Assembly (NCBI GenBank): GCA_903813345.2
Contig: CAIIXF020000009.1
Location: 27,628,740 to 27,688,739 of the forward strand
DNA length: 60,000 nucleotides
Direction of reading: 5' to 3'
Source of the DNA: Owenia fusiformis
Lineage: Eukaryota; Annelida; Polychaeta; Sabellida; Oweniidae
In this document: positions 33,601-46,739 of the stretch, piece by piece
Numbering within the stretch: position 1 is the first letter of the stretch
Layout of the letters: every line of letters starts with the position of its first letter
Program-made: the position numbers and the translations under genes
Notes under the pieces: generated by a model
Databases searched by the model: none
Seen by the model: the letters and a program-made list of their open reading frames with translations, nothing else
What the model was told of the DNA's origin: nothing

Positions 33601-36600
33601 ATGAGCTGCGATGAAAGGTCTCAAAAATCCTCAATTTTGGGCTCTCCTGGAGCGCCAAATCAGGCTCATTATATCATGGCATCTCAGGGCTGAGAAGAAT
33701 TGAGATGTCATGGTTTATCATGATGATGTTCTCTTTGGACCTAGTATTTCATTGGAAGATGAACATGACAAATAATATGGTAATAATGAAGCTTCCTCAG
33801 CAGTTCTAGTCTTTAAAATATGAATATTGTTACTAAATTGATCTATGCCAGGTAACGGAGAATCGCGGAGGATCGAGTTTGAATAACAGCTTCCAGTCCT
33901 CCTTGATTTGCATCAAAGCTGTAAAATCATTCGTCATCATTAGAGTATAGATTGGATTGTCAGCAGATACAGGGTACCATCTGCCAATATGAGAAAGACT
34001 AGGGAATTTATATGTGTACAGGAGTTAAGGCATATACTCGTAATAAGAGTCGAAAGAAAACTGTGAGATAGATACGTAAATTGATCACTTATTTTATTAG
34101 GCTAACAACTTCTTGGTGTTGAATAGCACCATTCACTAGTGACATTGATCTCACAATTGAAATTAGAATGATATGTGAGCTTCAGTATTAATCTGTTGAT
34201 TTATCCATTTGTTTGTCTGTCTATCTGTCTTTCCACCTCTACAGGCCCTTAGCCCTTAGGAAGTTGGTTCAGGGGGTTCAGGCGAACTCCTTTGGCCAAA
34301 AATTCTTTCAAAATCATGCAGAATTTTATGTGATTTTTGGCCACATTTTTTCAAAGTTACCCCCCTGGAATTCTTTTGAAAAGTGACCCCCCCCTTGGCA
34401 AAAGCTAAGCTGGCTACGAGCCTGCTTTATTAAATACATGTATTGTTATCAGTTATAATCAAACTGAATGATAATCAGTCCACGATGCACAGAGTCAAGA
34501 GCTTAAATCCTTAAACCACAGTTCAGTCGGGACTGCAAGTCTTAGTATAAGGGATTCATTGATACATTTTTTCAAGTGCAAGTTATTAGCTATATTTCAA
34601 AGCAAATAAAGTATGTGGTCCACTTGAAAACAATAATTGTTATTTGATGATCAGCAATATGATCAGGGTTCTCACCAGGAAATTTTTAGACCCCGGATCT
34701 TTAGCGGTATCGTGACTACTTTTTTCGTGGTATTGCGTCTACTTCTCCCCCATGTGAGATCAGAGATATCCTATTAGTATACTTTTCAAATTAGACACCG
34801 GAAAAAACACTTTAGACTACGGAAAATCTATTAGACTCTGGAGCAAGAGGGTTTTAAGACATTAGACTCCGGAGTCTCAAAGCCTAGTGAGAACCCTGAT
34901 GATACTTGATACAATTAGCAACTGACCCAATTATTTTATATCTTGAAGGATCCCAGACAACAGCTTATCTTGTTACACAATGTTGAAAATCCATTTTTGG
35001 TCATAAGTCGAAATGCATTTCATTTATTTGCTTTACTTTTTATGGGTGCTTCAGGCCATAGGTAAGAATATGATTAAGAGATTCCAGTGACAAATAATAC
35101 CAAGTATAAAAATGTTGACAATGTTCAGAGTTAAAAAATCTTGTTAAAGTTGACTTAGGGGTAAAGATTAGAAAAAGCAAAATTACTAAAAAGCTTCAGC
35201 AAAAATTCTTGCCTTGAGCTATTTTTATTGAAATCAAATTCCCATTAATATTTGAGCCAAATACTCAATGTACTTTTTATGATAATCGTTTCGAATACTT
35301 CCATTTAAAAGTAGGAGGGATATTAAATTAACCTTGTTTACTGAAATCCTGTTTCCAATTTTATATCAATCTTAAATTCCTATGTTCAGTCCTGTAAATT
35401 TGATTTTGGAACAGATTAAAAATACAGGTTCAGGGTTATAGTTTCATGATTAAAGAAATGATTGTTTTATCCCAATGCAATTATAGCATTGTTCTGTCTA
35501 AATTGGAGATAATTTTGCATCTAGTAGAAAATTATGTTCTCATAGAATAAGTAGATTATTGATAAATGGGAAGCAGTTTGAATTGCACTCCTTAATATGA
35601 TATGACGTTGACTCTCGGCTGAAACCCTCTGTCAGTATGGTGTCTTATCAATATCACATTGTCCTTTCAGAATAAGAGCCATTTTTCTCCCCACTTATTA
35701 GATAATCTCAGGATTGTATACCTAATTTATATTAGATTTAATATTCCAGGGTAGAAGTCCATATGATTGGAGGCTTCAAAGACAGCAGAAATCTCTCAGC
35801 TCAACTTTCCATTGAAATACTAAGTAAGTCCATTTTTAAGATTTTATAAAATACAGTTCAACTTCTGAATTCAAACTCCATAAGTAAACTATTCAAAAGT
35901 GTTTAGATTAGCAGGTGTTTATATGTAATGTTTTTATTATGATAACATGGGAGGCAATAGGAAAATACAAAATGGGACAAAAAGTATCAAGAGCTGTTTG
36001 AATTGAGTGTGTTTAGATACACAGGTTTTACATGTGCAAATGTATAAAAAGGTTTTTTATTTTTATGTTGCCTCCAGAAGTAGAAGTCCATATTGTTATT
36101 AAATCTCCAACTATTTGTTGATGGTATTTGGCGATTGGCAGTCGGTGTCTGTAACAAATGGCAGGTGGTGACATTTTGCATGTAAATGCCTTGTTTGTTC
36201 AAAATTTAAATTTAAATCAATTTTACATTAAGATATCCGAAGAAACTGGTGAATTTTGATTCAAATCAAAAATATGCTTCACATAACAGAGGAAGAAATG
36301 TTGATAGGTATTAAGATATTAACTCATTCTCTAAGAAGGATGTGATATGACATCATAAAGCACATACATTGACTGAGAAGGATGTCAAATCACATCCAAG
36401 CACAAACCCGATGTATCTTCATTTGGAATCTTGTAACCATGAGAACTTATAAAATGGGACTGAAAAACCTATTGATTCTGAAAGAGTATATAATGCTTGA
36501 AAATGATATATAACACTATAAAAGTATGCCCATGTATACTATATATATTATCTCAGAGGTACCTTATATGGCAATTTTCAAAAATTCGTCAGTATTATAG

Positions 36601-39600
36601 TGCTTTTTGCTACAGTATTGAATGAGTAAGGCAAATGGAGGGACATGACTTATTATTTATGCACTGTCAGACCATTTTTTCCATTGTGTAATCTGTAGTG
36701 GGTTGTTATTCCAAACATGTTTGTTCAATTAGCTGACATTACTTATCTCTTCGAGACACTATTTAATCATCCCATTAAACAAATCAGCCATAAAGAATGC
36801 ATTTACGTCTTCAATAGATCTTGTGTGTCTGGCAGTTACTTCTTGAAAATCACTTCTCCGCTCTGTTTTTACAGGGGCTATATGACCTGTTATGTTGCTA
36901 TTTCTGATTTGATTAATACACTACAGTAAAACCTGTGTGATTTGAATGCCACTTGGGACAGGCCAAGTAATCAGATTCACCCCGGAATAGCCTGACAACG
37001 GTAAAGTCAGATACAGTTGTCACAAATGGCGGACATAACCGTCGCTTCAATTAGATTTACATGAACTGTATGTTTAAAAGAGCACCTAGACTAAATTCCT
37101 TTAAAACAATAATCAATCAAAGTGTCTTAATACTCATTGTACAGTTAATAATGTTTTCCCATCGAAATAAAGTCTTTAATTTAACCGATCAAAATGAGAT
37201 ACAGGACAACGGACACTGTTATTACCAAATGCCGTTGTCTTTCTAAATTACTCAAATTCAGATTCCGTTGTCATTGACGATATCGAAGACGCTATATTGT
37301 GGCGATTCACGACCCAAAATGTAATTTCATAATGATACATTATCACAAGAGCTTAAAGCATGCACAGAATTAGCGACGATAAAATCCCATGAAATGAGGA
37401 CCAAGTGATTACAGTTGAAGCAACGGATATGTCTACCATTTGTGACAACGGCATCTGACTTTACCGTAGTCAGGCCATTCCGGTGTGAGATTGGCAGGTG
37501 TTCACATGTTTTTTTTAACATGCACAATTATTGCACATCTTAGCCTTTTCATTAAGAGATATTCAGATTAGAAAGGTTTTGGTATTTACTGTGTATATGA
37601 TTGTGTAGAAATTATTACAAAATTTAATCATGGTGGAAAAAGACTAAATGTTATCTTTCTTACCTGCCTAATCAATCAATTTTCTTCACTATAATTTCTA
37701 AGGAGGTTTCAGATCCAATTATTCATTTTATTCATTACTTTACCTTTGATACACATTTCCTTGAGTGGCAATTCATTTTCAATAACACAAGGGATGCATC
37801 AAAAGTGATAATAATTCATCTTTCGTAATAAGACTCATTTTGTGGCGTTGAATAGATGGAGATATTAATGACACCCATTGATGAAATTGTCATGTGTGAC
37901 ATCATCACTTCCTCATCATTTTTCTCTCTAAACCAGAATTACATTTGGTGTGATTTCTTGGTATTCCTGTATCATTTAGCGTGTTTGCCACACACTGTTT
38001 GTCTTCATTAGCTTGTAACTTGATCTTAGATAAACATCAAAATTGATATTCTTGGCTTTTTTCTCTAATTGTGAAAATGATCATTAAGAGAAGTATTACT
38101 ATAGTGAATGTAGGCGAGAAGACACTTGATGAGGCTTTATCATTATTCCATTCATCGGATTCCCTCAATCTTATGTTGAGTACTTTGATTTATCAGAAAC
38201 AAAACATCCCAGCGTGCATTCTCCTAGTAAATCAGTGTCTCTCAAGGGATAGTGCAGGTTGTTGACCCCAAAATGCTTCGTTATAATTTTAATCAAGATT
38301 TATGACAAAAGTAGAAAAGGTTATTTTTATCATTGATTTTTTTCAGTCTCATTCATTAACTAATGAGAATATAGAAAATAACACAAGCTCAACATTTTCT
38401 TTTTGTTGGTTTATTTGCAGAGACATTCCATGAGATGAATGAAGATGTTTATCTTGAGACTGCTTGTATAACAGGTAAGGAAATATAAAACTCTGTGGTC
38501 GTAGAATATTTATGAAGTCTATCCGCATAATTAAATTGGCTGTTGAGATAAATTCATCTTACCACTTGGCTCATACTTGAAAGCATCACATTCCTATGCA
38601 TCACCATCATTGTACCTTGTAAAAACAATGAGATATCACATTTTTCTTGATGATTATTATGGTGACAGTCTTTGAAATTCATCGGCCAATGAAAAGCTCT
38701 GAATCAGTACATAATCAATGAATCGATGAATACTACCAAAGGCAACAAATACGAAGAGAGCTGAGGCAAGCCTTATGAATAAGGTAAAGAATGAGAAGAA
38801 CCTGATCAAAAGTGAAATTAGAAAAGCACCGCAATTTTTGTAAGTTGTATTTTTATAGTACTAGATGATAATTATATTTATTATACCTCAAACTAAAACT
38901 CTGGAATATGACAAGTCAGATCACGTCACATGACCAGTTGATAATTCAAACTATCACATTGAAAGTCACAGATATCCTATGTGATAACCCAAATGAGCCA
39001 TATCAATATCACATTATGACATGAAGTCAATTTGTATTTTTTTTGAGTTTTCAGCTTAATTACATTGGATGTCTATGTCTATGTCAATTATCTGCAAAAT
39101 GCTAATAATTCCATTTGAACCAGATATATAATTGAACAGTTATAGAATTTGAATAGAATATGATTTAAACCTTAACATTTAAAAATAGATCTATGGTTAG
39201 GTTTCAACTCATTTTAAAAATGGATGAACTTCCCAGTTGGCCCATGTTCCCCCCATGGAACTTCCATCTCACACTGGTTACAAATGTCAGGATACCACAC
39301 TGACATCGCCACTGTTTAAGTGGAGACATGTTGCTATGCACTGGGGACCATATACATTAAAATAATGAGTTGAGTGATGTGGGTAAAAATAGATCTATAT
39401 TAAAACATACTGCGTTCTTATTGCAGTTATTGGCATAGTATGATGATTTAAAACCACTTAGACTGTCACTGTCTAAGATGTCACCTGGCAGAGTGTTATA
39501 TAGCACATATGATTTAAAACCACTTAGACTGTCACAGTCTAAGATGTCACCTGGCAGTGTGTTCCATTAAGCTATTAGAGAGATTTCGCACATAAGTGAA

Positions 39601-42600
39601 AGTACAACTTATACGTATACTTTATGTCGAACTATTATATTTACTAAAATCAATTTTAAATTGTACTTAATGGAACATAACTATTCCCGTTATAGAAAAG
39701 CTCCATCAACTAGACTGTGAATGCACTGTCATCTGCACGTGTAGATTATGCACATTATAATTAAATGCTTGCTTCCGTGTCCTTGTAGTTGTAGTGTATT
39801 ATAAACACGATCCTTTAAAGTGAGTCATGATTCTTTAAAGTGAGTCATTACATAAACAAGTTGATTATTTCAATGTTTTCATGATCAGTATAAGTTCAAT
39901 GAACTTACAAAACGGTATATTTACGTAGATGATAACGTATACAGTTGGATCTCCGTATAAAGATTTGCCTACATGTGTGTGGAACAATTGACCGCAAGCA
40001 TTTTTAAAAATTAATTGGCTGAGTGGTAACAGTATCCAATCAAATACTTTAACCATCAATTTGAAACACCAATTAAACCAGTAGGTTATAGCGATTCCTG
40101 GAAACGACCCATTCAGTAGCTCAACAAATGACATACAGGGTGTTTCATAACGAGCATCTCCAAAAAGTCAATTTGAGAAGAGATGGGTCTATAACATACG
40201 TACTATATATGAGCCTATTTTATTCTAGACAAACACATTTGGATCAACTAAACATGCTACCATTCAAGAAAGTACAAATGGCATCCCTTTGACCTGTATT
40301 TATTACAGTCCGAGAAGATCTTTCCTGACGAAATGTCCACATTATGAAACACCTTGTACGTTTACCTATAAGTATAAGTATACGTTATAAGTTGTACTTT
40401 CACTAGGTGCGAAATCTCTCTATTGTCCTAATGAAGTAACTTAATTTGTATGCATCCATTCTAGTTGGGTTGTATGTACTTACGAGTGTAGAAGAGTATG
40501 TTCTAGAGGGTTGTATGTACTTAAAAGGATGATACTGCCTAGTGTTGGCATTGGTCTGTTGACGCTCTTTCAGTGACTACCACTGTAGGTCTTGAAGAGC
40601 TTTGGTGACGCAACCTGGTTCCCTTGAGTGACATTTTGTTGCAAACCTGGCCACTCTTCTCTGTACCTGTTCCAACCTGTTCCAACATCATTTGGAACAG
40701 TCATTGCAAGATAATTAAATCCTCTGCAATAAATCAAGATCTATTATTATCAAAATGTCAATAAATCCAGAGCTGTGTTTGTTTCTTAAGATTGTGTACA
40801 GTACAATGTACATAAGCTTTATACGCTTCATTGCCCTGGAATTATTGAGACATTGACAATACGAGTAGATCATGATGAATTGCAAGATATTTAAGATATT
40901 TCAAGATATTTTAAGTTGTATTTTTAAACTGTCTGTCACCGTGACATGGCTTATTACATTGAGTATACATGGCATGCGTAATTCAATATCTACCTCTTAT
41001 GAAATAGCATGGCATCTGATGAAATTATCATCTGGTACTATACAAATGCAGTAAAACCTTGGATATATTGAATACGTATAGAGCCACAAAAAGTGTTCAC
41101 GGTAGGTAGGTGTTCACTACAGAAAGGAAATTTTATACAGGATTTGAACATGACTGTATTCAAGCCTAGCCTTCTATAAACTGTGAACAAAGTCAATGTT
41201 TCACCCGGTATGTATTCGTCAACACTGCACCTGGTAATACGAGTATTGTGTGACGTCAAAACAGAATGTAGGATGTGTCTTGAAGTGGTGTTCACTTAAC
41301 TCAGGTGTTCACAAGAGAGAAGTGTTTGCTAAGACATGTTTTACTGTATGGCTAACAACAATTGAAATAAAAAGGAAGTTAATTGATTTTTGTTCAAGTT
41401 TCCTCCTCCTTCCCTCTGCTCACCTTGAATTGGGTGAAGATCCTCCTAAGAGTCCATGGGATAGGCCCATTTAGAATACTAAATACCAGAAAAGCCTATA
41501 ATTACATTAAACCATGGACTTGAAAATGCACAATGATTCGAAAGGAGCCAATCTCAGTATTGCACTAATACTAATTTATCTCTTTCTTAATAATTGTTGA
41601 CATAGTTGGCAGGAAACAATTTAATTCCACTAGGTATGGCTTATTGTCGGGAAGTAGAGATACAATGCCTAAAAATAAAACTACTCATACTATAGCCTAC
41701 TTTACATGTACTTAGCCTAATTTACATGTACTCTAACAAGGAAATTAATTGAAGCTCTTGATGCTTTACTTATTGGTATCCATGTATGTAATTTGTACTT
41801 CTTGTAATAATCAATCAATGTCGAGAAGACTTTGTACCCAATTTTACTTAACTGCTTGCGCTGAATAACTGAATAATTAACTTGAATTGGAAACATATAT
41901 TTTCTGGACAGTACACGCAACCTTTCAACTTTACTGTGATCACTGGAGGCATATATTAGAGTTAGTGTTTAGAAACAAATCTACTCATAATTCTTGTTCT
42001 TGTTTAAATCTGTGTTTGCTTTTGTGAGCTTCAGAGTATATTAATTACTGAATTATCTTAGTTAACATTGACCCTGGATAATAACCAGTAGATCACCTTA
42101 TAAACAAATAAAGTTCATCCTTCTTAGACCAATCTCAATGATTTATTTTGTATGCTTTTCCTCTGAGGCCCGGCTATACTGTCATTAATAAAAAATCAGT
42201 CTTATTTTTATCCATTAAGCTTATAAAAATCAGTCTTATTCTTATACATGTAAGTAATCTAGTAAAAGAGTATAATACACATGTATGCAGTATACACCAC
42301 GCATTAACAACTCAGTACACTAGCGGACTTTTTAAACATTTTTAACGTATTCCCGGGTCTCAGCTTTTCCTTGTAAGCATTCAGTGATTTAATGTATGGG
42401 TTTGTCATTCTTAATTGAATTTCATGTAGCTCCATTGCAGTTCATTTGGTACTCTGCTGCAAGTCTCTGTGTAGATCTTACATCATAAATGTCCCATAAT
42501 GCCACATAGTTAGGAAATCACATGTCATTAGATTGCATTGACATTTAGAGTTTAAATCATTTTACTTATTTAGTTTATAAGACAAGATCTAGTTTGACTA

Positions 42601-45600
42601 ATGAGCAAGCTCAAAATCCCAGGAAATTAAACATTTTCAATAGAGAAGGCATAACGACATTGCGAAAATTACATCGGACTTGGAGATTGCAAGTTTTAGT
42701 GATTCACTTTATGACTTTTTAGCTGAATTATGCATCTATGAGAACGGGAGAACGCTGTTTAACAGCATTTTTGGTTTAAGGAGGAAGGGGGCAAATTTGG
42801 CTCCCCTTATTTTTACATTAGGAGGTGTTATTCGTATTCTCATTATTGTTATCCATAGACCCTATACAAACTGCAAAATTCTGACTTGTAAACATGTTAA
42901 ATGTATTTGATTTTTGTTTTATTACAAAATGATTATTATGATGGAAGAATTTATATCTGGGTTAAACAATGTTATTGCTAAATTCAAAAATTGTTGTCTT
43001 AATTAATCCTATATTCTATATGTATTTATACATGAGAAATGGAGATTAGATTCCAAAATGTGTATTTCTGTTCTTCAGATGTGAATAATGTGACTAAAGA
43101 TGCGTTAGAATTCCCAGTCATATATGGAATAGGTGAGTTACACGAGTCTATATGACATGTTTTCTGAAAAAAGTTATTCATTCCTGAAACTGAAATTATG
43201 GAGAATAACCCCATCATAGCAATTCATGGCCTATTTAAGCTCTTATTCATTAGACAATAACTGACAGAAGCTGATTGGTCGAAGATACTAGCAATGTATT
43301 ATGAACTTTGTGAAACATGTCAGGGATATAGTTATACTGAACACCATCACACTAGGTGTGCACTATTCTGATAAAAGATGGTGGACAATTGTACAGCATT
43401 TTATTATATCATGTAACCATTGAGAATGGATATAAAGCTTAACTCTGAATCTTAATTTTAAAGCACTTTATTACTTCATGCCCTTTGGGATCTGAATTTG
43501 ACATGAAAAATGTAAAATGTCCTGTTTTAGCTGTAACCATTGAGAATGGAAATATTACCCCAGCGACAATAAGTGAGCGGGGCCCAGATCAACCACTCAG
43601 GGGGGCATTCCATACCCCAGGGAATGAAAAGGTTATTTGTTTATGTTCAGATGTTGAAATAGCTATTCAATAGCTGATGTTGTATATGTGTTATTATCCC
43701 AATGAACGAAGTTCTGTAGGGATATAATGAAGTCCTCTGTCCATCCATTAGTCAGTCAGTCAGGTTAAAACCTATAATAAATTAAATACCGGATATGACA
43801 AATAAATATAGTGTTCGTTGGGATTTTCTACTCTGTGGAGTTGCAGTTTTCTAGTTCAGAGATGTATAATGCTATTTACTGTTGTTCTACAGTTCATGTG
43901 TGTATCATGTTGTGAATAATGTACATGTCATGGATGATGTACAACATGTAGATGATGTACATGTTGTAGATGATGTATATGTTGCAGATGATGTACATGT
44001 TATGATTAATGTACATGTTGTGGATGGTGTACAACATGTTGTGGATGATGTACAACATGTTGTAGATGATATACATGTTGTTGATGATGTACATGTTGTG
44101 ATTAATATACATGTTGTGGATGATGTACAACATGTTGTAGATGATGTTCATGTTGTACATGTTGCCTCTGTACTTACAGCTGTCAATGTTGCGAATGGAG
44201 ATGTATTTAATGCATCATTCAGCACAACTCGTCCTGATCGTACACTTAGGTCAGCTCGCCACTTCACTGGAGGAAGACAGGTAGATGTATAAAATTCACA
44301 ACAAATTACTGGAAGCAGGAAATCTTTTGAAATGTATATTCTCATCTCAAATAGTCTGGTATTGGCAGTTGTGCCCATTTATTCAAAATTCTTTAGGCAC
44401 ATTTGATTCACATCTATATGTCAAATATATGTCATATATGTCAATTGATTTATTTAGTTTCTTTACTCCACATTGCTTTTATAGTTAGTCAGTACAGTAT
44501 CTATGTGTTTTAAAACGCTCATAGTATGTACATCACAGGTAATTTCTTTAAAATGTAGTCTGGATGTAATTATCCCAATGAACAAAGTTCGATAGGTATA
44601 TAGTGAAGCCCTCCGTCAGTCAATTCGTCAGTCCATCCAGAAGATAAGTCCAATTCTAGTGGATGGATTTTTTTCATATTTGATGGAAAGATGTTTATTG
44701 CTTAATAGTTTTATACAAAAAAATATTTTTCAAGATGGCAACCACATTTACTTTATTAGATTTCAAATATTTTATTGTCTTGATGATTTGTATCTTTGAC
44801 TAAATGGTCACCCAAATGCTTAAATCAGTGGAAATTCTGATAAGGTATGTCTTAATATCTGCCATTTAGCCAAGGTTAGATTAGATATAGTAAATATTAC
44901 ATTTTGACATTTACAGATTTATGAATATAGCCTAGTGTTCTTTGGGATTTGCAACTCCGTGGAGTTGCCAATTTCTAGTTAAAATTATTACAATAGCACC
45001 TTAACACAGAACTACAATTTAATGATCGTTTTGATAAATGCTCAATTCATATTGATTTTAAACTACATGTATTTCTATCATTTTAACTAATAAATACAAT
45101 ATTATATGCATCTAGTGCCTCAATTTGTATTGGTGTGAATTCAGTTTTAATGTCACCACCCCACAAGTGGTGACATATTTACAGTTTAATGGTCTCAAAC
45201 TTTTCTACAGATGTTGTTCAGCATTCAGCATTACGTGGTTGGTGTTCAGCATCTGTAACAAATGGCAGGTGGTGACATTTTACATGTTAATGCCTTGTTA
45301 CTGTTGTCTTTTTCCATTTATAAATATTTAAAATGTTTCATTTTATTTTAGATGCTGAATATATATGACAATGAGAATGAGCAATTGACCATAGGACCAT
45401 TTGATTATGACCCATTTGAGAACTTGGATTTATGGGTCAGATTGCCAGACCACTATATTAGACAGGTACAGTACAACCTGTCTTAGTGAACACCTCTAGT
45501 GGACAACCTTTCTCCCCACATACTCTACTGATCCCCTCACTACTCATCCAACAAGTGTGTGAAGGTGTGTAGTCAGGTAGGGGGAGGGGGTCAGGGGGGC

Positions 45601-46717
45601 TTGTAGCTAGACTAGGAATGTATCTACAAGTACAATTCCATTTTGGTAAACCATATAAGGTTGTAACAGAAGTGCCGATCCAAAGCCAGTTAGTTGGGAG
45701 ATTCTCGTTTTTTTTGGTATTTGGGCCTATGTTAAGACATTGGTGTATCTATAGTTTTAAGAAAGTCAGCCACATAAAGGTGACTGACTTTCTTCGCAAC
45801 AGCCATATTATGTACATGACCATATATATAATATATAGAATTAATTTGGGATAATATTGTGATAAATAGTACCGTTATTTTATCTGATCTCTTTGTTGCC
45901 CTCCCTCCTCCCCATTTTTATGTCACCACCAAAAGTGGTGACATATTGTTATGGTCTCCGTTTTTTGTGGCGACAGGTGGCAGTTGCAATCGATGGGTGG
46001 CGGTTAGCATCTGTAACAAATTTTTAAACTTCCAATAATTTAACAAATACTGTTTAGACTGACTTCAATTTTTTTCAAAATCATCCACATCTTCTCAGAA
46101 TTTCAAATCTGACTTTATATTTAAGATTTGACCTTCGATGACCTTTTCAAGGTCAAAAAAGGTATTTTTACAACTTGCGTCAAATTGACCTTTTTTTTAA
46201 AAAATCATGTACAAGTTCTAAGAAGTTCAAATCTGACTTTAGACTGGAGATTTCACATTCAATGACTTTCTCAGGGTCAAAACAAGTCTTTTTTCAACTT
46301 GCTTCAAATTGACCAATTTAATTCAAATCTGACTTCAGATTGAACTCATAATATTGTGAGCAACTAGGTGGTGACATTTTGTCATGTTAATGCCTTGTTA
46401 TTTCTTTAACAGGAACATGAGAGTTGTAGATAGTGAAAGGAATAAGAGGCTAGTTGCATGCCTTAGAATATAGCGACATAGACGATTTCTCATATATTCA
46501 AAATACCTCTTATTTTGTATAACATCTTGTTTTATTTTATTTCCAGTACCTCTCAACGTCTCCTGAACAAGAACCAGAACATTTTGTTGCAAATGTACGA
46601 CGAACATTATGCTTTATACACGATAATCCAAAACCCCTAGAAACAATATTCAAAGATGGGAAACCCCGTAGATTTAAAATTCAAGAGGATGGTGCATGGA
46701 CATTATTGGAAGTTTAG
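30679..46717 (+). CDS. NTAN1: Protein N-terminal asparagine amidohydrolase
   Basis: Converts an N-terminal asparagine to aspartate, so the protein can be arginylated and degraded by the Arg/N-degron pathway in cytosol and nucleus. Nine exons: 30679-30762, 31138-31240, 33077-33251, 35750-35823, 38421-38474, 43079-43132, 44180-44280, 45352-45465 and 46547-46717. All introns are GT-AG and all phases agree, giving 309 residues; human NTAN1 has 310. Family landmarks in order: MPL start, QPQGLLYVDQRE, GSDDATTCHIVVMRH with the catalytic cysteine (Cys76, equal to human Cys75), VEVHMIGGF, FPVIYGIA, LRSARHFTGG and a short conserved C-terminal exon. The start is fixed by the conserved MPL. The stop is TAG at 46715, with an ATTAAA at 46739 as a weak polyadenylation candidate. 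No broken exon is visible, so the gene looks functional. Introns 3 to 8 carry several transposon fragments. Confidence 0.96.
34242..34424. mobile_element. CAGGCCCTTAGCC...GGCTACGAGCCTG element in NTAN1 intron 3
   Basis: The ends are imperfect mirrors of the GCCCGTAGCCAG family seen at 27143 and 27389. The interior has poly-C runs flanking GGAATTCTTTTGAAAAGTGA. No target duplication was read. Confidence 0.55.
34664..34898. mobile_element. CAGGGTTCTCAC element, 5-bp TSD ATGAT
   Basis: A 235-bp element from CAGGGTTCTCACCAGG to CCTAGTGAGAACCCTG, flanked by ATGAT on both sides. Inside are GACTCCGGAG-type words. The 5-bp duplication matches the length seen at 22871-23155. It lies in NTAN1 intron 3. 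Confidence 0.85.
36063..36197 (+). repeat. GGTGGTGACATTTTGCATG repeat in NTAN1 intron 4
   Basis: Ends with GTCTGTAACAAATGGCAGG, then TGGTGACATTTTGCATG and AATGCCTTGTT. The same ending occurs at 45300 and, shortened, at 46400. Its start is diverged from the ATGTCACCACC opening of the other copies. Confidence 0.65.
36978..37487. mobile_element. CACNCCGGAATRGCCTGAC element in NTAN1 intron 4
   Basis: Ends CACCCCGGAATAGCCTGAC and, mirrored, CACACCGGAATGGCCTGAC. The inverted repeats continue inward for about 70 bp and contain GTTGTCACAAATGG. It sits between CAGTAAAACC at 36933 and GGTATTTACTG near 37591, which could be the ends of a surrounding Tc/mariner-type element. A half copy lies at 4236-4439. 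Confidence 0.7.
39448..39556 (+). repeat. ~50-bp direct repeat (CACTTAGACTGTCAC)
   Basis: GATTTAAAACCACTTAGACT followed by GTCTAAGATGTCACCTGGCAG occurs twice, 61 bases apart. Each unit contains the mirrored words TTAGACTGTCAC and GTCTAA. It lies just before copy C of the GAGAGATTTCGCAC element. Confidence 0.8.
39578..40420. mobile_element. GAGAGATTTCGCAC element, copy C (intact, 843 bp)
   Basis: Uninterrupted copy with TA on both sides and ends GAGAGATTTCGCAC and GTGCGAAATCTCTC; subterminal AGTGAAAGTACAACTTATAC words are also mirrored. It gives the empty-site sequence for the elements nested in copies A and B. It carries an inner CAGGGTGTTTCATAA element at 40136-40356. A minus-strand open frame of about 75-90 codons is shared by the three copies but has no recognised product. 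It lies in NTAN1 intron 5. Confidence 0.88.
40136..40356. mobile_element. CAGGGTGTTTCATAA mariner-type MITE inside copy C
   Basis: Ends CAGGGTGTTTCATAA and TTATGAAACACCTTG with TA on each side. The same 221-bp block lies in copies A and B, so it inserted before the host element spread. Confidence 0.75.
41049..41346. mobile_element. CAGTAAAAC-ended Tc/mariner-like fragment
   Basis: Begins CAGTAAAACCTTGG and ends ACATGTTTTACTG. GTGTTCAC words occur near both ends in mirrored positions. The left flank does not show the expected TA, so the boundaries are tentative. Confidence 0.45.
43693..43856. repeat. TTATCCCAATGAACGAAG repeat, copy in NTAN1 intron 6
   Basis: Opens TTATCCCAATGAACGAAGTTC and closes with TGTTCGTTGGGATTTTCTAC followed by CTGTGGAGTTGC. 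The opening and closing words are partly mirrored. A longer copy follows in intron 7. Confidence 0.6.
43919..44165 (+). repeat. Minisatellite GATGTACATGTTGTG next to NTAN1 exon 7
   Basis: About a dozen words of GATGTACAACATGTTGTG or GATGTACATGTTGTA type follow each other and stop 14 bases before the exon 7 acceptor. The array is open in the same frame as exon 7 and would encode a Val/His/Asp-rich tract if retained in the mRNA. The standard splice, which matches NTAN1 exactly, skips it. Confidence 0.85.
44570..44985. repeat. TTATCCCAATGAACAAAG repeat, copy in NTAN1 intron 7
   Basis: Same opening and closing words as the copy at 43693 (ends GTGTTCTTTGGGATTTGC then CTCCGTGGAGTTGCC), but about 250 bp longer inside. 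Confidence 0.6.
45150..45300 (+). repeat. ATGTCACCACC...GGTGGTGACATT repeat, NTAN1 intron 7
   Basis: Opens ATGTCACCACCCCACAAGTGGTGACAT, itself a small hairpin, and closes CAGGTGGTGACATTTTACATG then TTAATGCCTTGTTA. It ends about 50 bp before exon 8, so it adjoins that exon's acceptor region. Confidence 0.7.
45918..46400 (+). repeat. ATGTCACCACC repeat, long form, NTAN1 intron 8
   Basis: Opens ATGTCACCACCAAAAGTGGTGACATA and closes GGTGGTGACATTTTG...TTAATGCCTTGTTA. Between them lie inverted, diverged units of the satellite seen at 19800-20140. The full family element therefore seems to be a pair of GTCACCACC hairpin-like ends carrying that satellite. Confidence 0.7.
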
Positions 46718-46739
46718 AGTTACGATTCTTCATGGGGAA

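Noticed and set aside
43882-44292. 136-codon frame of Val/His/Asp repeats as a separate gene
   Set aside because: It is the intron 6 minisatellite running into NTAN1 exon 7; the NTAN1 splice phases leave no room for an independent gene.
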